From Ciona savignyi (Eukaryota; Chordata; Ascidiacea; Phlebobranchia; Cionidae), in assembly GCA_000149265.1 (NCBI GenBank), contig CH002949.1, forward strand, positions 360,222 to 424,221: DNA of 64,000 bases. The letters are read 5' to 3'. This document shows positions 11,379 through 23,500 of this stretch, one piece after another; the first letter of the stretch is position 1; each line of letters begins with the position of its first letter. The notes beneath the pieces were generated by a model that saw only the letters and a program-made list of their open reading frames with translations, was not told where the DNA came from and searched no databases. The translations under genes were made by a program, and so were the position numbers.

Positions 11379-11570
11379 TGGAGAAACTAAAAGGGGGGAA
11401 ACCGCACATTAAGATGAAGATTATGGCATTATATTTAGTTGTATACATGGGGTTGGAATAAGGGTTGTTTCTGGGGTTAAGATAAGTATTTTGGGGTTTC
11501 GGGCAGGGTTTAAATTATTTTCCGTAATTTTAGTGAGAAGTTTTCCTGTTTCCCTCATTTAGTGTTGCCC
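11379..11570. mobile_element. MITE family C, complete copy
   Basis: Bounded by a perfect 8-bp duplication TAAAAGAA (11371-11378 and 11571-11578). The ends read aaactaaaaggggggaaacc and ccctcatttagtgttgccc. It lies about 120 bases upstream of the CDCA3 start codon, so it may fall in the promoter or 5' leader. Confidence 0.85.
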
Positions 11571-11687
11571 TAAAAGAATTAATTATACAATAAAGTAACA
11601 TTTATAAAATTACCTATTATACAATAAAGTAGCATTTATAAATATGTTTAAATCCTTTGTAGCTGATCAGTTGGACGTACGAGTCTA

Positions 11688-14600
11688 ATGGGTAACTCCG
11701 AAAGCAATTGCTGTGATATTCTGAAAGAAGATACCAGTACTGCCAACAGCACCTCTAATAAGAATTGCCAAGATTCCAATGTTGAAGACCATACTATAAA
11801 TGATGAACGTGAAATTTCCTTAAAGTCCAAGTCATTAAAATCATCGCAAGATGGCAAAACTAATCAAACTGAACAAGAGGAGTATATTTTGGATGACACC
11901 CACACTTTGGCGTCTACAGTAATAGAAGATTCAAATATCAATAATGATGCCCCAACATCGCTTGAAACGGACGAATTGCTTCGTACACCACGAATTAAAG
12001 CTGTGAAAGAATGTTTATTTGACCCACGCTCTCCAAGCAGTGGTATTAATAGAACTCCATGCGGAGTAATGTACATTTCCAATTCAGATGTAAATGTTGA
12101 CCCACGTTCACCCAGTACAGGTGTAGACCGCACCCCAATTGTTTTTAAAGACAAACCAGAGGAACTACCGATTGCAGACCCAAGATCACCCTCAGTGGGT
12201 ATTGATCGGACACCGATTGTAATGGAGAAGTTGGAAGAGAGTTCCAGTTCTGGTATGAAAGTCAGTGAAGACCAGAAGGACCCACGCTCACCAATGGCTG
12301 AAGTATCCAGAACACCTATCAGAACTTTATACAACTCAAGTAAGAAAATTGTATTTATTTTATCATAAATTGTTAAAAAATATTTATTCTAATAATATAT
12401 ATATATATACTGGTATAATATGTTTTGCTGTTGACTCTGTTAAAAATTTTGAGGTCATGTTTTCACAGAGCTAGTACTTTACATCATCCTTCCTTAGTTT
12501 GCTTCTAAAGCCCATGTAAATTATGGAAGTTAAAATCTGTGAAATGTATTAGTAGGTTAGGTTCTTTACAGCTCGTTATCAGTAGTCTATTTTATTAGTT
12601 AGGAGGTATTGTATTACCAAAAGTTTTATTAAATTATTGGCTTATTACTATGTCATCATAGCATTATTGGATCATTTTTATCCCAGGCAACCTACGTCGA
12701 ACGGTTTTATTGAGCAATACTTTAATGTCATCGCCATGTACTGGTGCTGCTTCTGTGGAAAAAACAAATCAAGATGACATTCCTGATCATCAAGACATTC
12801 AAGACAACCAAGATATCCCTGTAATCAATATTGAAGAATCTTCTCCAACTAGCAATGAGAAGATAACTATTACGCAGAATACACTGCTCAATTTAAGCTG
12901 TGCCAGCAACCTAAATGAGTCTTTATCTTCGAGTATGGTAGCAGTTTTGGGCAGCGACTCTCGATCAGTCAACTTTGATGAACTGAGTGACGCTGAAGCA
13001 AATTCCTGCAATGTTTCAATCGACGAATACTACGACTTGTGTGGTGAAGTCAAGGAGGTGGTTAATGATATGGTGCTGGAAGCATGCATTGACGCTAAAT
13101 CTCTAGACGAAAGAATAACTGAAAAAGCTCAGTTAGTAACCGATAGTGGGTTAGAGTCGCCGAAAGAGGTCCAAGAAGAGACTGAACATGACACCTTGAC
13201 AAGCAAAATTAGAGAAGAAACAGAAGAAGCTGAAATTGAAATTTTGACAGAAGAACCCCAATTTGATGTTGACTCGAAGCATGAAATTATGACGGAAAAA
13301 GAACAAGATTCCAAAAATTTGGACTTGCATGTTTGCTCCCCAAGCACCACTTGTGAATCCACATCAAGTGATCTTGTAATTCAGGATGGTGAGGTTTCCC
13401 TGCTTGACGGTGAATTATACCAAGATAATGAAGTTCGAATGGAAAATCTGAAACAATTTTTACGAGAAGAGGAAAATATTAACACAAGTGTGGAGGAGTG
13501 TGCAGATGAAAGAAACAACAGTAAAATGAGCGTATCAATTGAAAGAGGTGGTGAGAGAAAAAGTTCACTTAAAAAACCAAGTGCTCCAAATAAGAAGACA
13601 AACATACCATCTTTATCTTCAGCTACAGGTATCTTTACAGATTAGTTTTTATTCTTATTAATTGCATGAAAAGTGTCGAAAATTAAAAGGAAAGCAATGG
13701 CATTTAGCAACCCATCTATGGTCAAATGATATTTTTTTTATTATTGATGATATCTTGTTATCTTGTTAAGCAAATGAAAATAAATTTCATTATGTTGTAA
13801 AGCAACTCATTTTATCATCTCAGCCCCAGCAAAAAGGTCATCATATGCAAGTAGTGGCAAAAAGGCGGCTAGCACCGGCGCATTGGGTCATGTGATCTTG
13901 AAGGATTCCGGTGAGAAATCATCACCCGTCATTAGAGAAGCTTCGTTTGCGGTATTCAAACATTCCGATGCAAAGGCACCGAACCGCCCCCCTTTAGCTG
14001 TTCTCGGCCACTGTAATTCACCCGAAACTACGAAAGGACGCAGCAACCGATTTGTAAGTTCACTATTTTCGCCTATGTTGTATTCTTGTATTGAAGGTAC
14101 TCGGTAGGCCTAGTGGATCGTAGTGAATGAAATTAAAGCGTAATACGTCGGGTTATATAGCACGAAATACATGCAAAGAATGTCACATACCAAAGTAAAT
14201 GATTATTACATACATGCGGGAATGATTACAGTTGATTACAGGGCACAAAATAACTGTCTGGAAATCTCGCGTATTACTACAGGGGTAGAAATTAAACTTA
14301 ATTCCACAACAGCCTACAACAATTTATTGGTTTTTAATGCATAGAAATGACTTAAACACGTATTTCCTTTGGCTCTAATATCGCTTTAGTCTTTATTATT
14401 AATTATCAATCACATAAATGTTAAAGCTAAACTAAAGACCTGGTCTGGTTCATCAACCATCCAATAATTATGTAGGTTATTAGTTAATTGTCACTCTAGA
14501 ATTTCAAACTGCTTTTGCAAGGATATAGCCTATATATTGGATATTCATTTTTATCCTTATGATTTAAAAATAAATGGAGACATTATTATCAATCAGCAAA

Positions 14601-15289
14601 TTACTTCAATACGGAGTGTTTGCACATGGGTAAACGTCAGATTACCTTGTGCCCTTTATTGTGTTACCAGAGCTATTGCAGTGTGTTTAATATGGTTGAG
14701 ACATTCCTACAGTTTTACTACAACCAATTATTTAATGGTTTAAAGCAAAGTCTGCTAAGTTGTAAAATGCTTGTAAACTTTTAACTTTGTGGCTAAAGCA
14801 ATTAAACTATACCTTACCTGCAAGTATTTTAAAAGGTGTTGTAAATATTTTAATCTGAATTTTAATTGCAAACTTGTATTTCCATTTTTTTGGGGGGGCA
14901 ATACTAAAAGGAGGGAAAGCGGGAAGAAGGGAAACTGCTTGCCAAAACATGGAAATTAATTTCAACCCTTTCCTAAAACTCCAACCCATTGTTTAAAACT
15001 GACTCTAATGCCCTAATATTCATTTTAGAGTACAGTTTTCCTCCTTCCCGCCTCTTAGTTTTCCCTGTTTTTTTTCACATCACTGCACTTAGGGAGTGTT
15101 TTTCAGTTTACTCAACTCCACTATGCATTTACCATCCATTCCTAATTCTTATATTTTGTTTGATCACACCAGGGAACATCAGAACAGCACTCGATCAAGA
15201 ACCAGAGCAGAGTCCCAAGATACCGTGGATCACGATCAAGTACTCAATCCATCACTAATGCTGCTGCTTTGAATGGGAAGGAAAATTGA
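11688..15289 (+). CDS. CDCA3: CDCA3 (TOME-1), cell division cycle-associated protein 3
   Basis: Four exons, 11688-12339, 12687-13628, 13824-14053 and 15173-15289, joined in phase to about 646 residues (vertebrate forms are roughly 270). The protein begins MGNSESNCC, a likely N-myristoylation site followed by cysteines. Four copies of DPRSPSxGIxRTP-type motifs start near residues 112, 138, 164 and 198; this motif is the hallmark of CDCA3. The third exon has RPPLAVLGHCNSPE, matching the conserved RSPLTILQDDNSP region, and the last three residues are KEN, a KEN-box-like ending. In vertebrates CDCA3 promotes mitotic entry and is destroyed by APC/C-Cdh1. Exon 2 is a long acidic, Glu/Ser-rich stretch absent from the vertebrate protein. 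A poly(A) signal AATAAA is at 15480-15485. Confidence 0.93.
14893..15065. mobile_element. MITE family C copy in the last CDCA3 intron
   Basis: Left end gggcaatactaaaaggaggg, right end tcctcccgcctcttagttttccc-like (15040-15065), with the usual inner aactgc / acagtttt pairing. It lies about 100 bases before the last CDCA3 exon. No clear target duplication. Confidence 0.75.
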
Positions 15290-15548
15290 ATATTCATCTT
15301 AATTTTGTGTAAATATCTATTGTTGCCTATTGTATATAAATATGTTCTCTTGATGTTACAATGGCATTGAAAGAAACCCTAATTTAAACAGATGAATGCT
15401 TAACATTATGATTGTAAAGTTTTATTACTGCCATAAAATCTGCCGTCACTGCTAACTATCTGTCTGTGCAATTTACCCTAATAAACTTTTCCAATTACAT
15501 GTATTACACCCAGTAGATGCTTTTAGTTAATTAGAGATTAGGTTAGAC

Positions 15549-15700
15549 CAGGGGTGGGCAGTCAGCGGGCCAGATGTGGGAAAATGAAGTCCTCGGTGGG
15601 CTGTATTATTAAATGAATAGTATTTAATATTTTAATTACAAGGTATATAGTCTGGGGGCCCGTCAAAATCCCTTTGTGGGTTGTATGTTGCCCAAGCCTG
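15549..15700. mobile_element. hAT-type MITE, family A, short copy
   Basis: Starts CAGGGGTGGGCAG and ends TTGCCCAAGCCTG. A perfect 8-bp duplication GGTTAGAC flanks it (15541-15548 and 15701-15708). It is a 152-bp deletion derivative of the copy at 419. Confidence 0.92.
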
Positions 15701-15911
15701 GGTTAGACCATCTATTTAACATAGCCAAGTTATATACCGGTACATCTCTATATACGACTACCTTGTTGCACTAGGGAAAATTTATTGCAGTGTATTTACT
15801 GGTGGTTGTTTCTATGGAAGTCCATTGGTTTCAGGTAATGCGCTTTACTGTATAACCACTGGCTGGTTTCGATATAACAATATTTTGACAGTCAGAGCAT
15901 GCTGGACAAGA

Positions 15912-16499
15912 CAATAGGTTATTCATGTTTATCCCCGTGAATGGGAAAACCAAGGGGGTTAACACACGGGCAATCGTCAGATTATCTTGTGCCCATCGTC
16001 GGGTCAATGAAGGTATTGCAATGCGTTGTGGATGATTCCGGCCGGTTGGTCTAACAGTTAAGTGCGTCACCTTTCAATCGAAGGGTTACAGTTCCGAAAC
16101 TGGTCGCTAGCTAGTCGGTTGTGTCCTTGGGCAAGGCAAATTACGGACATTGCTTGAACCCAGCGGATAAATGGGTTCTACCAAATTGAAGGAACGTGTC
16201 TATCATTCACAACACACTGCAATAGCTCCGGTAACCCGACGGTGGGCTCAACTTGATCAAAAATTGCCTGTGTGTTAACCCCCTTGGTTTTCCCATTCAG
16301 GGGATAAACATGAATATCCTATCCTATTCACAAGTTCCTTCCATTTGGTAGTACCCATTAATTCGGTGGGTTCAGGCAATGTCCGTTAAGTTACTTCTCC
16401 AAGGTCAAAACCGACTAGCTAGCAACAAGTTTCGAACTTTAAAGCTTACGGTTGAAAGGCATCTAGCGTCTAACTAAACCACCCGACTAACCGGCCAGG
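15912..16499 (-). repeat. SINE-1 split by a second SINE-1
   Basis: Reverse-strand SINE-1 in two parts, 15912-16038 (tail side) and 16330-16499 (head side). The parts are colinear: joining them restores the consensus order across gatgattc/acaagttcc. The interruption is the + strand copy at 16039-16325. Confidence 0.88.
16039..16325 (+). repeat. SINE-1, full length, inserted into another SINE-1
   Basis: Runs from cggccggttggtctaacagt to gaatatcctatcct. The host repeat sequence ATTC occurs on both sides (16035-16038 and 16326-16329), consistent with a short target duplication. Confidence 0.9.
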
Positions 16500-16806
16500 C
16501 CAACGATCTTATCACTGTTCTCTGTGCATGCAGTTTAACACAACGTGTATTTTAAGTCATTTTAATATTGCTGTAGCCAAAGTTCACAAAAGCCTAGTTA
16601 CAGAACGGATCATGGAAACAATAGGATACAAGAGTAAAATAATAAAAAACGGTCACTCTTACAGATTTTAGTAATACTGCAAAGCAAAAAAATGCGCATG
16701 AAAAAATTGGTACCATACTTATGGATAAGAAAAATTTCACACACTTAATTTAACAGTGGCATCGAATTGAACTGTAATGGAAAAAAAAACAGTATATTAT
16801 GGTAAG

Positions 16807-19800
16807 TTAATTGTGTTTGGCAACTTTGCCATTCAGATAACCAGTCCAGCTGTCTATATATTTCTTAAAAACAGGATCCTTTGTTACAGAATAGAGTAAC
16901 ACAAGTTGGCTTATGTGGGTGGTGTGGTAATCCCAGCGTGCAATGTTAGGCGGCATTTGCACCATAAAATGACGCAAATCATAGAATGTGCGCGACCCAC
17001 CATCATATAAAGGTAGCATAGCTTTTAAAGATGTCATACCATCATCATATAGTCTGGTCACAAGTTCATAACTCTCTTGCAAGTTAATGGATTCAACATG
17101 CACTGATTTAGAGGATCGAGCCTGATTTCCTAAACCAAACTTATCTTCAAGAAGAGCTTTAAAATCATAGAGACCGATCAAGGAATACATGAAACCGTTG
17201 AGCACAAAGGAAGCAGGTTCTGTGGGATATTCCTCATACCAGGTGTATTTATCCATGAACACTGCACGGACACCACCTTCATGGGGAAATTTTGTAAATG
17301 GAAGCATAGCCTGGGACAGTGCAACTATATACTTTGGATTTTGGAAGACATGGTAAGCTCTTGATAAGACAGACATGCCTTGACCTTGGCCCATTGCTGA
17401 TATCCAACCCGCTGGGATGGGTTTATATCCTTCTAATCTGCGTTCCACTTCATTCTTCCAGCCGCCTGTCTCTTCATCTTGGTTTAAATAAATCCACTGA
17501 CTAGCGTCGTGGAATTGCGATAAGTGCTCGGATGTGGAAAGGGTAATATTGTCAATAAATCCACTTCCACGTACTGTAAGCCTGGCCACCTTTAATAAAT
17601 AATAATGGCTATTATTCCCTAAATAATGGCTATTATTTCCTTAATAATGGCTATTAATTCAGAGTATAAAAAATAAATAGAGATACTTGATAAAGATTTC
17701 AGCAAATATTGCCATCTGTGAAGGCAAAGAGCAGTATCAAGAACGGCAACAACAAATTCCAGTTGTGTTGTCAATATTGGCTGTTGTTTTCATAAAGTGC
17801 TATGCATTATGTTCCAGTGGTTAGTCTGGCGGTTTAGTGCGATGCCTTTCGACCGATAGGATGCAGATTCGAAACTGGTCAGTTTTGTCCTTGGGCAAGG
17901 CACTTAACAGAAATTGCCTGAACCCATAGGATTAATGGGTTCTACCAAATTGAAGGAACACGTGAGTCATACACAATACACTACATAGCTCCGGTAACCC
18001 GCGGGGATATATATATATATATATATACCATAATTATTTTATGCATTCTTATGTTGTTTCTAACTGGTAATTGTGTTAAATGAACATAAATTTCTTAGCA
18101 TTAAAGAGGACAAGGTTAGCATGTGTAATGTTCTTTACAAAGCTACATAAATTTAAAATAGAATATTTTATACCTTCAGAATGTTGATTCTCACTTTCTT
18201 TGCTTGCCTTGTGTCAGTGAGGCCAATACCTTTCTTGAGATCAGTTAACAAATCCCTTGCAATATGCCTCCAATGGCGGCTAGCCCCAAGACCATAGTAA
18301 ATATTTGACTTGTGGTCGAAGTCTATCACAATACTGAAAAAACGGCAAATATAAGTTTGAGCAAAACAAAAGTAGTTCTGTGCTGTATGCTGGCGGGTGG
18401 GAAAAACTGGTATTGAATAATTTATCCCTGAACATCTCTTGATCTTGAGACTACCAGCTGCCACAGTTATTACAATGTGTTGCAATACAGCCTTGTTTTA
18501 GAAAGTTGAAATTTTGGAAAATTCATTCCAGTACTAGTAATCATTAACACTGAAGACCAAGCTAAAGTTTGTAACTTATATTCAAAAGGTTTAACACCTA
18601 CCCATATTCTATTTTCCACCCATAAACAGTATCGAAATACAGTGCTAGTAGATGTCCTCAAAAGTATAAAAAAAACTAGAATTTACTTGCTGACTAGAAT
18701 AATGAATTTACTTGGTGGTAATGTAGTAAAAAAAACTAGTATAGCCTAATGAATCTACAGTAGTGAAAAAACTAGAATAACGAATTTACTTGCTGGTAAT
18801 GTAGTAAAAAAAACTAGTATAATGATTCTACAATAGTGAAAAAAACTAGAATAGTGAATTTACTTGCTGGTAATGTAGAGAAAAAACTAGAACAATGAAT
18901 TTACTTGCTGGTAATGTAGTGAATTGTGTATTGCTTCAATTTATCATTGGTTTCCAACACCACTGACAAGGACCCATTGGTGATCATTTTCAAATCAAAT
19001 GAGAGAATGTGTTCGATTGTATTTCCCAATATCAGAGCAGCTCCACTTCCCAAAGGAATAGAAACTATTAAAAGCACAATAAAGTTGCATTGGATGTTAT
19101 CTCAAATTGCAAAATGATGACCAATCAATATGTTAAAACCCAGAGGGATGCACATAGCATGAACTAATTATTTCATTGGTTCTAGCAAAATTGCAATCTG
19201 CACATATATATATGTGGTCGAAGTACTTAAAAATGAAGTTTGTAAAGATGTAGACAAAACAAGTTAACATTTGTAAAACTGTAAAAGTTATTTATTTGGA
19301 TACACAATTAAATTTCAATTACATTGCATAAGGTAAACTATAAACTTTAAGACAAAAATTGTTGGATCATTAACTGAAAGGTGATGGAGTCAAAACTAGC
19401 AGCCAAATTATCAGTTGTGTTCTCATATTCAATACAAACTGCAGTTCTGTTAAACTAACGATTTTCACAAGATAATCTGACGGTTGACCGTGATATATAT
19501 ATATAATAAATTATTTACCTGCATATGACCTAGTAAGGATAAATAAATATATTGAATGTGATACAATACATTTTTTTATTCCTAGATTGGAAAAATTTCA
19601 AATTACTCAATCTTTCTCACAGGTATCTCCAGATAAGTGTTCAATATCTGAAAACCGCACGCCTACAACATAAACTCCCAGATGATTTTTAATATTTAAA
19701 ACCACTACATATAATTTGTTGAGTGCTTTTGAAAGTCAAGAACACAGATAAAAAAGCAAATATAAGAGTAACACAAGGCAAACAACCTGGAGTGGAGAAT

Positions 19801-22800
19801 TTAATAACGTTGGATTGCGTTTCCGTATCTTTGGCAATGTCCACAATACAATCCTTATTACTGGGTTTCCATTGGCCCTAAAAAGTAGGATTGTTCTTTA
19901 TTTCACAAAAAACTGTGCCAAACAGTTTAATGATATTGACATTTAAACTTTTTAAACTGCTGCACCAGCAAACAGACAAGCCGCATTCGATCAACTGAAA
20001 CCACATGTCTTAGGCAGCTGATATTTCTAGACATGATTGATTGACCTTTTTGAAAGATTGTTTTAAAATCGATAACAGTATGGATTGATGATAAGGGATT
20101 GTAAGAATTCTGACAGTAAAAGGTTGTTTTACCGCATCAATAAAAATAATCAATATATGGATGTGTGATACAACCCGTTTATTTAATGAACATCTATATC
20201 TATATGAACCCAGCGAATTAATGGGTTCTGCCAAATTGAGGGAACGTATCTATAATATACAACACACTGCAATATCTCCGGTAACCCGACAGTGGGCGTG
20301 AGGTAATCTGACGATTGCTCATGTTTTGACCTCTCTGGTTTTTCCATTCACGGGGATAAACATGAATATTCTATCATAATAAAACTGCCGGACATTTAGG
20401 TTACTGTTAATCATCACACAAAAACGAAAAATCTTAAACTACGAGTTAAGTATCACATTTCCTTAGTATCTGCGCATATAAAATTACATACAAATATAAA
20501 CGTTATGTGTAGACAATGGGGCGTAGTTATGAAAGTGTCGTATTGAACCTAGTTTAAAACTATAAATAGGACATACATGTTGTTTTATATTGTTCCAAGT
20601 AATTGATTTAAATTTAAATAATTTTACCCAAAACTTAGATTTTTTTAACAGTGGCAAAATGTATCCATAATTATGAAAATAAGAAATAGAATCAATTTCT
20701 TAACAGAGTGTGCTTTTATTATATACTAACCTGAATAGAATCTTCTGCATTTTCATAAACTTGTTTTGTAGGTGGTCGTTGAACTAACTCTTTACTGTAA
20801 TGACTCATTCCAAATTGAGCTATCTGAATCCCATAATAGTAACCTTGGATGTGCCACTGCGTTGATAATGGTACTCCTGAATCAAAGCGATAATAACAGT
20901 TATTAAACAGGATAAGTGTAACTGTAATGCCTCTATATATATACCTGTAATGCCGGATATGCACTTAACACGGTCTCTGGCTTCAACATTATAAGAATCG
21001 AATGTCATGAACACTCCAGTGTACGAATATGGGACTTTTGGGTTATAAATCACCTGCAAATAATATATTGGGTATTAAACTTGAAAAATTAACATTAACC
21101 CGGATATTAAACTTAAAAAATTAACATAAACAACCTGTTTTATATTATAGGATGATAAGCTTATTTTCAGGCCATTTGTTACAAGATAACATTTGACAGC
21201 CAGCTGGTATTGACATAGAAGTCAAGGTACTAAGTAGAATAGGTTGTATGAACTACTTCATAACATGCTATGTCACTTAAGTGAAACGATGCAGTGTAAA
21301 CTATTCTATGTATCTGCAAGCACAGCTTATGGGTGCCCCTCCTTATTAAACTTGTCAATTATCTCACAGATGTGGAAATTGTTTGATTTTATGAGCAACA
21401 GTTTATGTATGGGTTCCTCTAATTACTACATGATCGCTTTGACCGCTATGGAAACTAGTTCTACCACGTCTAAAACAGAAATCTCAAACCCAGAACTAAC
21501 TTTAAATGCAACCCTAACATTAAAATAATATTCCTATTTTCAGTGAGAAGTTTCCCTTTTTTAGTTATCTCCAAAGCTGTTGTAATTACGAAGTATTGTA
21601 GGCGATCCAAGCGCTCCTGTAGTAATTAGAGGTACCGATCCTGTCTGTACTGGTAGTTACATAACAAATAAGACATAATTAATGCTGAAGTGCCTTTGTC
21701 CAAAGTTAATTACAATATACATTGATTTTAATTTTCCATAAACTACCATTCTGATCATAAATAAAAAGTTTTTCTTAATAAAAGTTATCATTTTAATCAA
21801 TAATTTAATGGTAAACATTAAGTCCGGCCCGATGGTCTAGCGGTTAAGTGCGTCGCCTTTCAATCGAAAGGTTGCAGGTGCGAAACTGGTCGCTAGCTAG
21901 TCGGTTGTGTCCTTGGGCAAGGCACTTTACGGACATTGCCTGAACCCAGCGGATTAATGGGTTCTACCAAATTGAAGGAACGTGTCTATCACATACAACA
22001 CACTGCAATAGCTCCGGTAACCCGACGATGGGCGCGAGGTGATCTGACGATTGCCCGTGTGATAACCCCTGGGGTTTTCCCATTCACGGGGATAAACATG
22101 AATATCCTATCCTATTTTGTTGTATTTCAACTGTCACTTATACAGCTTAATTTCATGTCAGAATCAAACACTTCCTGTTCTTGACTTTAAATCTTATACA
22201 TTTCATTCATCGAGCAATGACGCAATGCTTTTTTTATCTATTGCTAATGTGTGTAAATAACAGGTGCACATCTATCTCAGCCTGTACGCTAATAATCCAA
22301 AAAGTTTTAATTCAATTGTATTTTAGATGTATAATGGTAGTAAGAAAATGTGTATCACTCATTGATTAGAAAAAAATATTAGAAACACACATAGTAGACA
22401 ATAATTTTGTGATTTTTCACTAAAAGTGTTGTGTTGTCATTGTTGTTTTTATAGCAGGAAATCTGGAAATAATACCAAAATCCGAATTTTGTACAAAAAA
22501 AATCAAGGTGAAGCTTGCACATACAGTGATTAGCTGGCAACAACATTGTGAACTTGTTTTGGATTCCAAACTATCGGTGAAACCGTGATTTAGATTTCCT
22601 AAATTTAAATTTCTAGAAACTAAAATTTAATTTTTTATTCCCTATTTGGGTTGGGAAAATGTCTGACAAGTGCCTTGACCATGAACATGAACATAAAAAG
22701 TGTAAGATTGGTCAGGGCCTACTTTGAACTTGGAACCACTAGTAAAGTCACTGATCTAACTTTTACACTACATGGCAGGACAAAAAGCATCTCTGCTTAA

Positions 22801-23500
22801 CAGTTCTGGCAAAACAACTCTGGACACCCAGTATATCGTCACTTGTCAAGTTGCAATAACAGTTGTTTCTCACAAGTAAGATGAACAGACTTGTAATTCA
22901 TGTCCTGTCTTTGTCTGTATAATTTTTAATAGCATATACAAAAGTTTTTTTTTGTAACTCTTTCTTGTAAAAGTATTGTATTTTAAGTTAAATGTGCAAT
23001 TGTAAAATGACAAAATAACTAGAAAACATATGTATAATATATTATACCTTGGCATAGCTTTGTTGAAATTCAAATCTATCGTACCCATCATAATGCTTCA
23101 TTTTTCCATACACTTCAAAATAGTTTTGGATAAAATCAAACGGCATGTACACTTGTCCATCTGTGCCCGCAGCTTTAAGGCATTGGACTGTCTGTTGGTC
23201 ATTTATTAAACATTCAAGGCTTGAAACAGAGGGCAATGCATCACTTCGTGGGGGTTCATCCGGCCCGTTTAACGATGGCGACTTTTTTAGTTCATTCAGC
23301 CACTTCTGTTTTAACTCTGCCAGTTTGTCCGAAGACAATGCTGCATTCTTTGTCACAATGTGTTGATTGTCACAAAGTTCCTTCTCCGTGTTTTGAAGCA
23401 TTATGAAGACCAACACAAGCGATGAGCACCCGAATAAAAGGAGAACGTACTTCCGTAGAAAGAGAACATTTCTCACATAGCGTAGCGACTGTCGGATCAT
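16807..23500 (-). CDS. GLCE: D-glucuronyl C5-epimerase (heparan sulfate)
   Basis: Converts D-glucuronate to L-iduronate in nascent heparan sulfate/heparin in the Golgi. Seven exons on the minus strand join in phase: 23048-23500, 20945-21053, 20731-20876, 19787-19877, 18905-19064, 18174-18333 and 16807-17589, about 633 residues (human about 617). Residues 18-35 form a type II signal anchor. Family blocks follow in order: [81 protein letters not shown], then the catalytic C-terminal part with [39 protein letters not shown] and RWDYHTTH, ending AKHN as in vertebrates. The tyrosines in the WYEEYPT, YDLRHF and WDYHTTH blocks, known to matter in the family, are present. Intron 5 carries copied donor sequence (see findings). 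Confidence 0.96.
17592..17658. repeat. Short tandem repeat aataatggctatta
   Basis: Three copies of an ataatggctattatt-type unit of about 22 bp, directly at the acceptor side of GLCE's last intron. Confidence 0.75.
17812..18004 (+). repeat. SINE-1, 3' truncated, followed by (TA)n
   Basis: Head, central block and body present, then broken off at cggtaacccgcgggg, where a (TA)n run (18006-18027) begins. It lies in the last GLCE intron. Confidence 0.85.
18664..18922. repeat. Irregular tandem repeat copying the GLCE exon-5 donor region
   Basis: Units contain aaaaaactagaa and gaatttacttgctggtaatg. The second block is the antisense of the real exon/donor junction at 18905 (exon reads ...ACATTACCAGCAA then GTAAATTC). 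Copies start at about 18679 (partial), 18704, 18782, 18856 and 18898; the last is the genuine exon edge. Confidence 0.85.
20206..20376 (+). repeat. SINE-1 3' half
   Basis: From gaacccagcgaattaatggg to catgaatattctatca, in a GLCE intron. The head is absent. Confidence 0.85.
21475..21570. mobile_element. MITE family C, partial
   Basis: Right-hand part only: centre with aactaactttaaatgcaacc and the end ttttcagtgagaagtttccc ... ttagttatctcc, in a GLCE intron. Confidence 0.6.
21822..22115 (+). repeat. SINE-1, full length, best reference copy
   Basis: About 290 bp: tRNA-like head gtccggcccgatggtctagc with A-box-like tggtctagcggttaagtg and B-box-like ggttgcaggtgcgaaactgg, central block ttgtgtccttgggcaaggca, body aacccagcggattaatgggt and caacacactgcaatagctcc, 3' part ccattcacggggataaacat, tail tatcctatcctat. 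It lies in the first GLCE intron. Confidence 0.95.

Larger units (their letters stand above)
8935..11687. other. Intergenic stretch between the PPxY gene and CDCA3
   Basis: About 2.75 kb with no supported gene. It holds SINE-1 pieces (9027, 9881, 10398, 10505), one SINE-2 copy and a family C MITE. A short region around 9276-9350 also resembles a decayed reversed SINE-1 centre. Short open frames here fall in repeats or AT-rich sequence. Confidence 0.7.
15290..16806. other. Intergenic stretch between convergent CDCA3 and GLCE
   Basis: Contains the CDCA3 3' untranslated region, a family A hAT MITE and a nested set of SINE-1 copies. From about 16500 to 16806 it should hold the GLCE 3' untranslated region. 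I saw no clear minus-strand AATAAA. Confidence 0.65.

Noticed and set aside
11864-12334. 156-residue minus-strand frame across CDCA3 exon 1
   Set aside because: Antisense of the repeated DPRSP...RTP coding motifs; the + strand gene explains the region.
21822-21895. Functional tRNA gene
   Set aside because: A- and B-box-like elements are present, but the sequence does not close into a tRNA acceptor stem and recurs many times with the same SINE body.
22870-23091. Minus-strand hydrophobic frame overlapping the GLCE exon-1 donor
   Set aside because: AT-rich intron sequence read in another frame; GLCE exon 1 ends at 23048.
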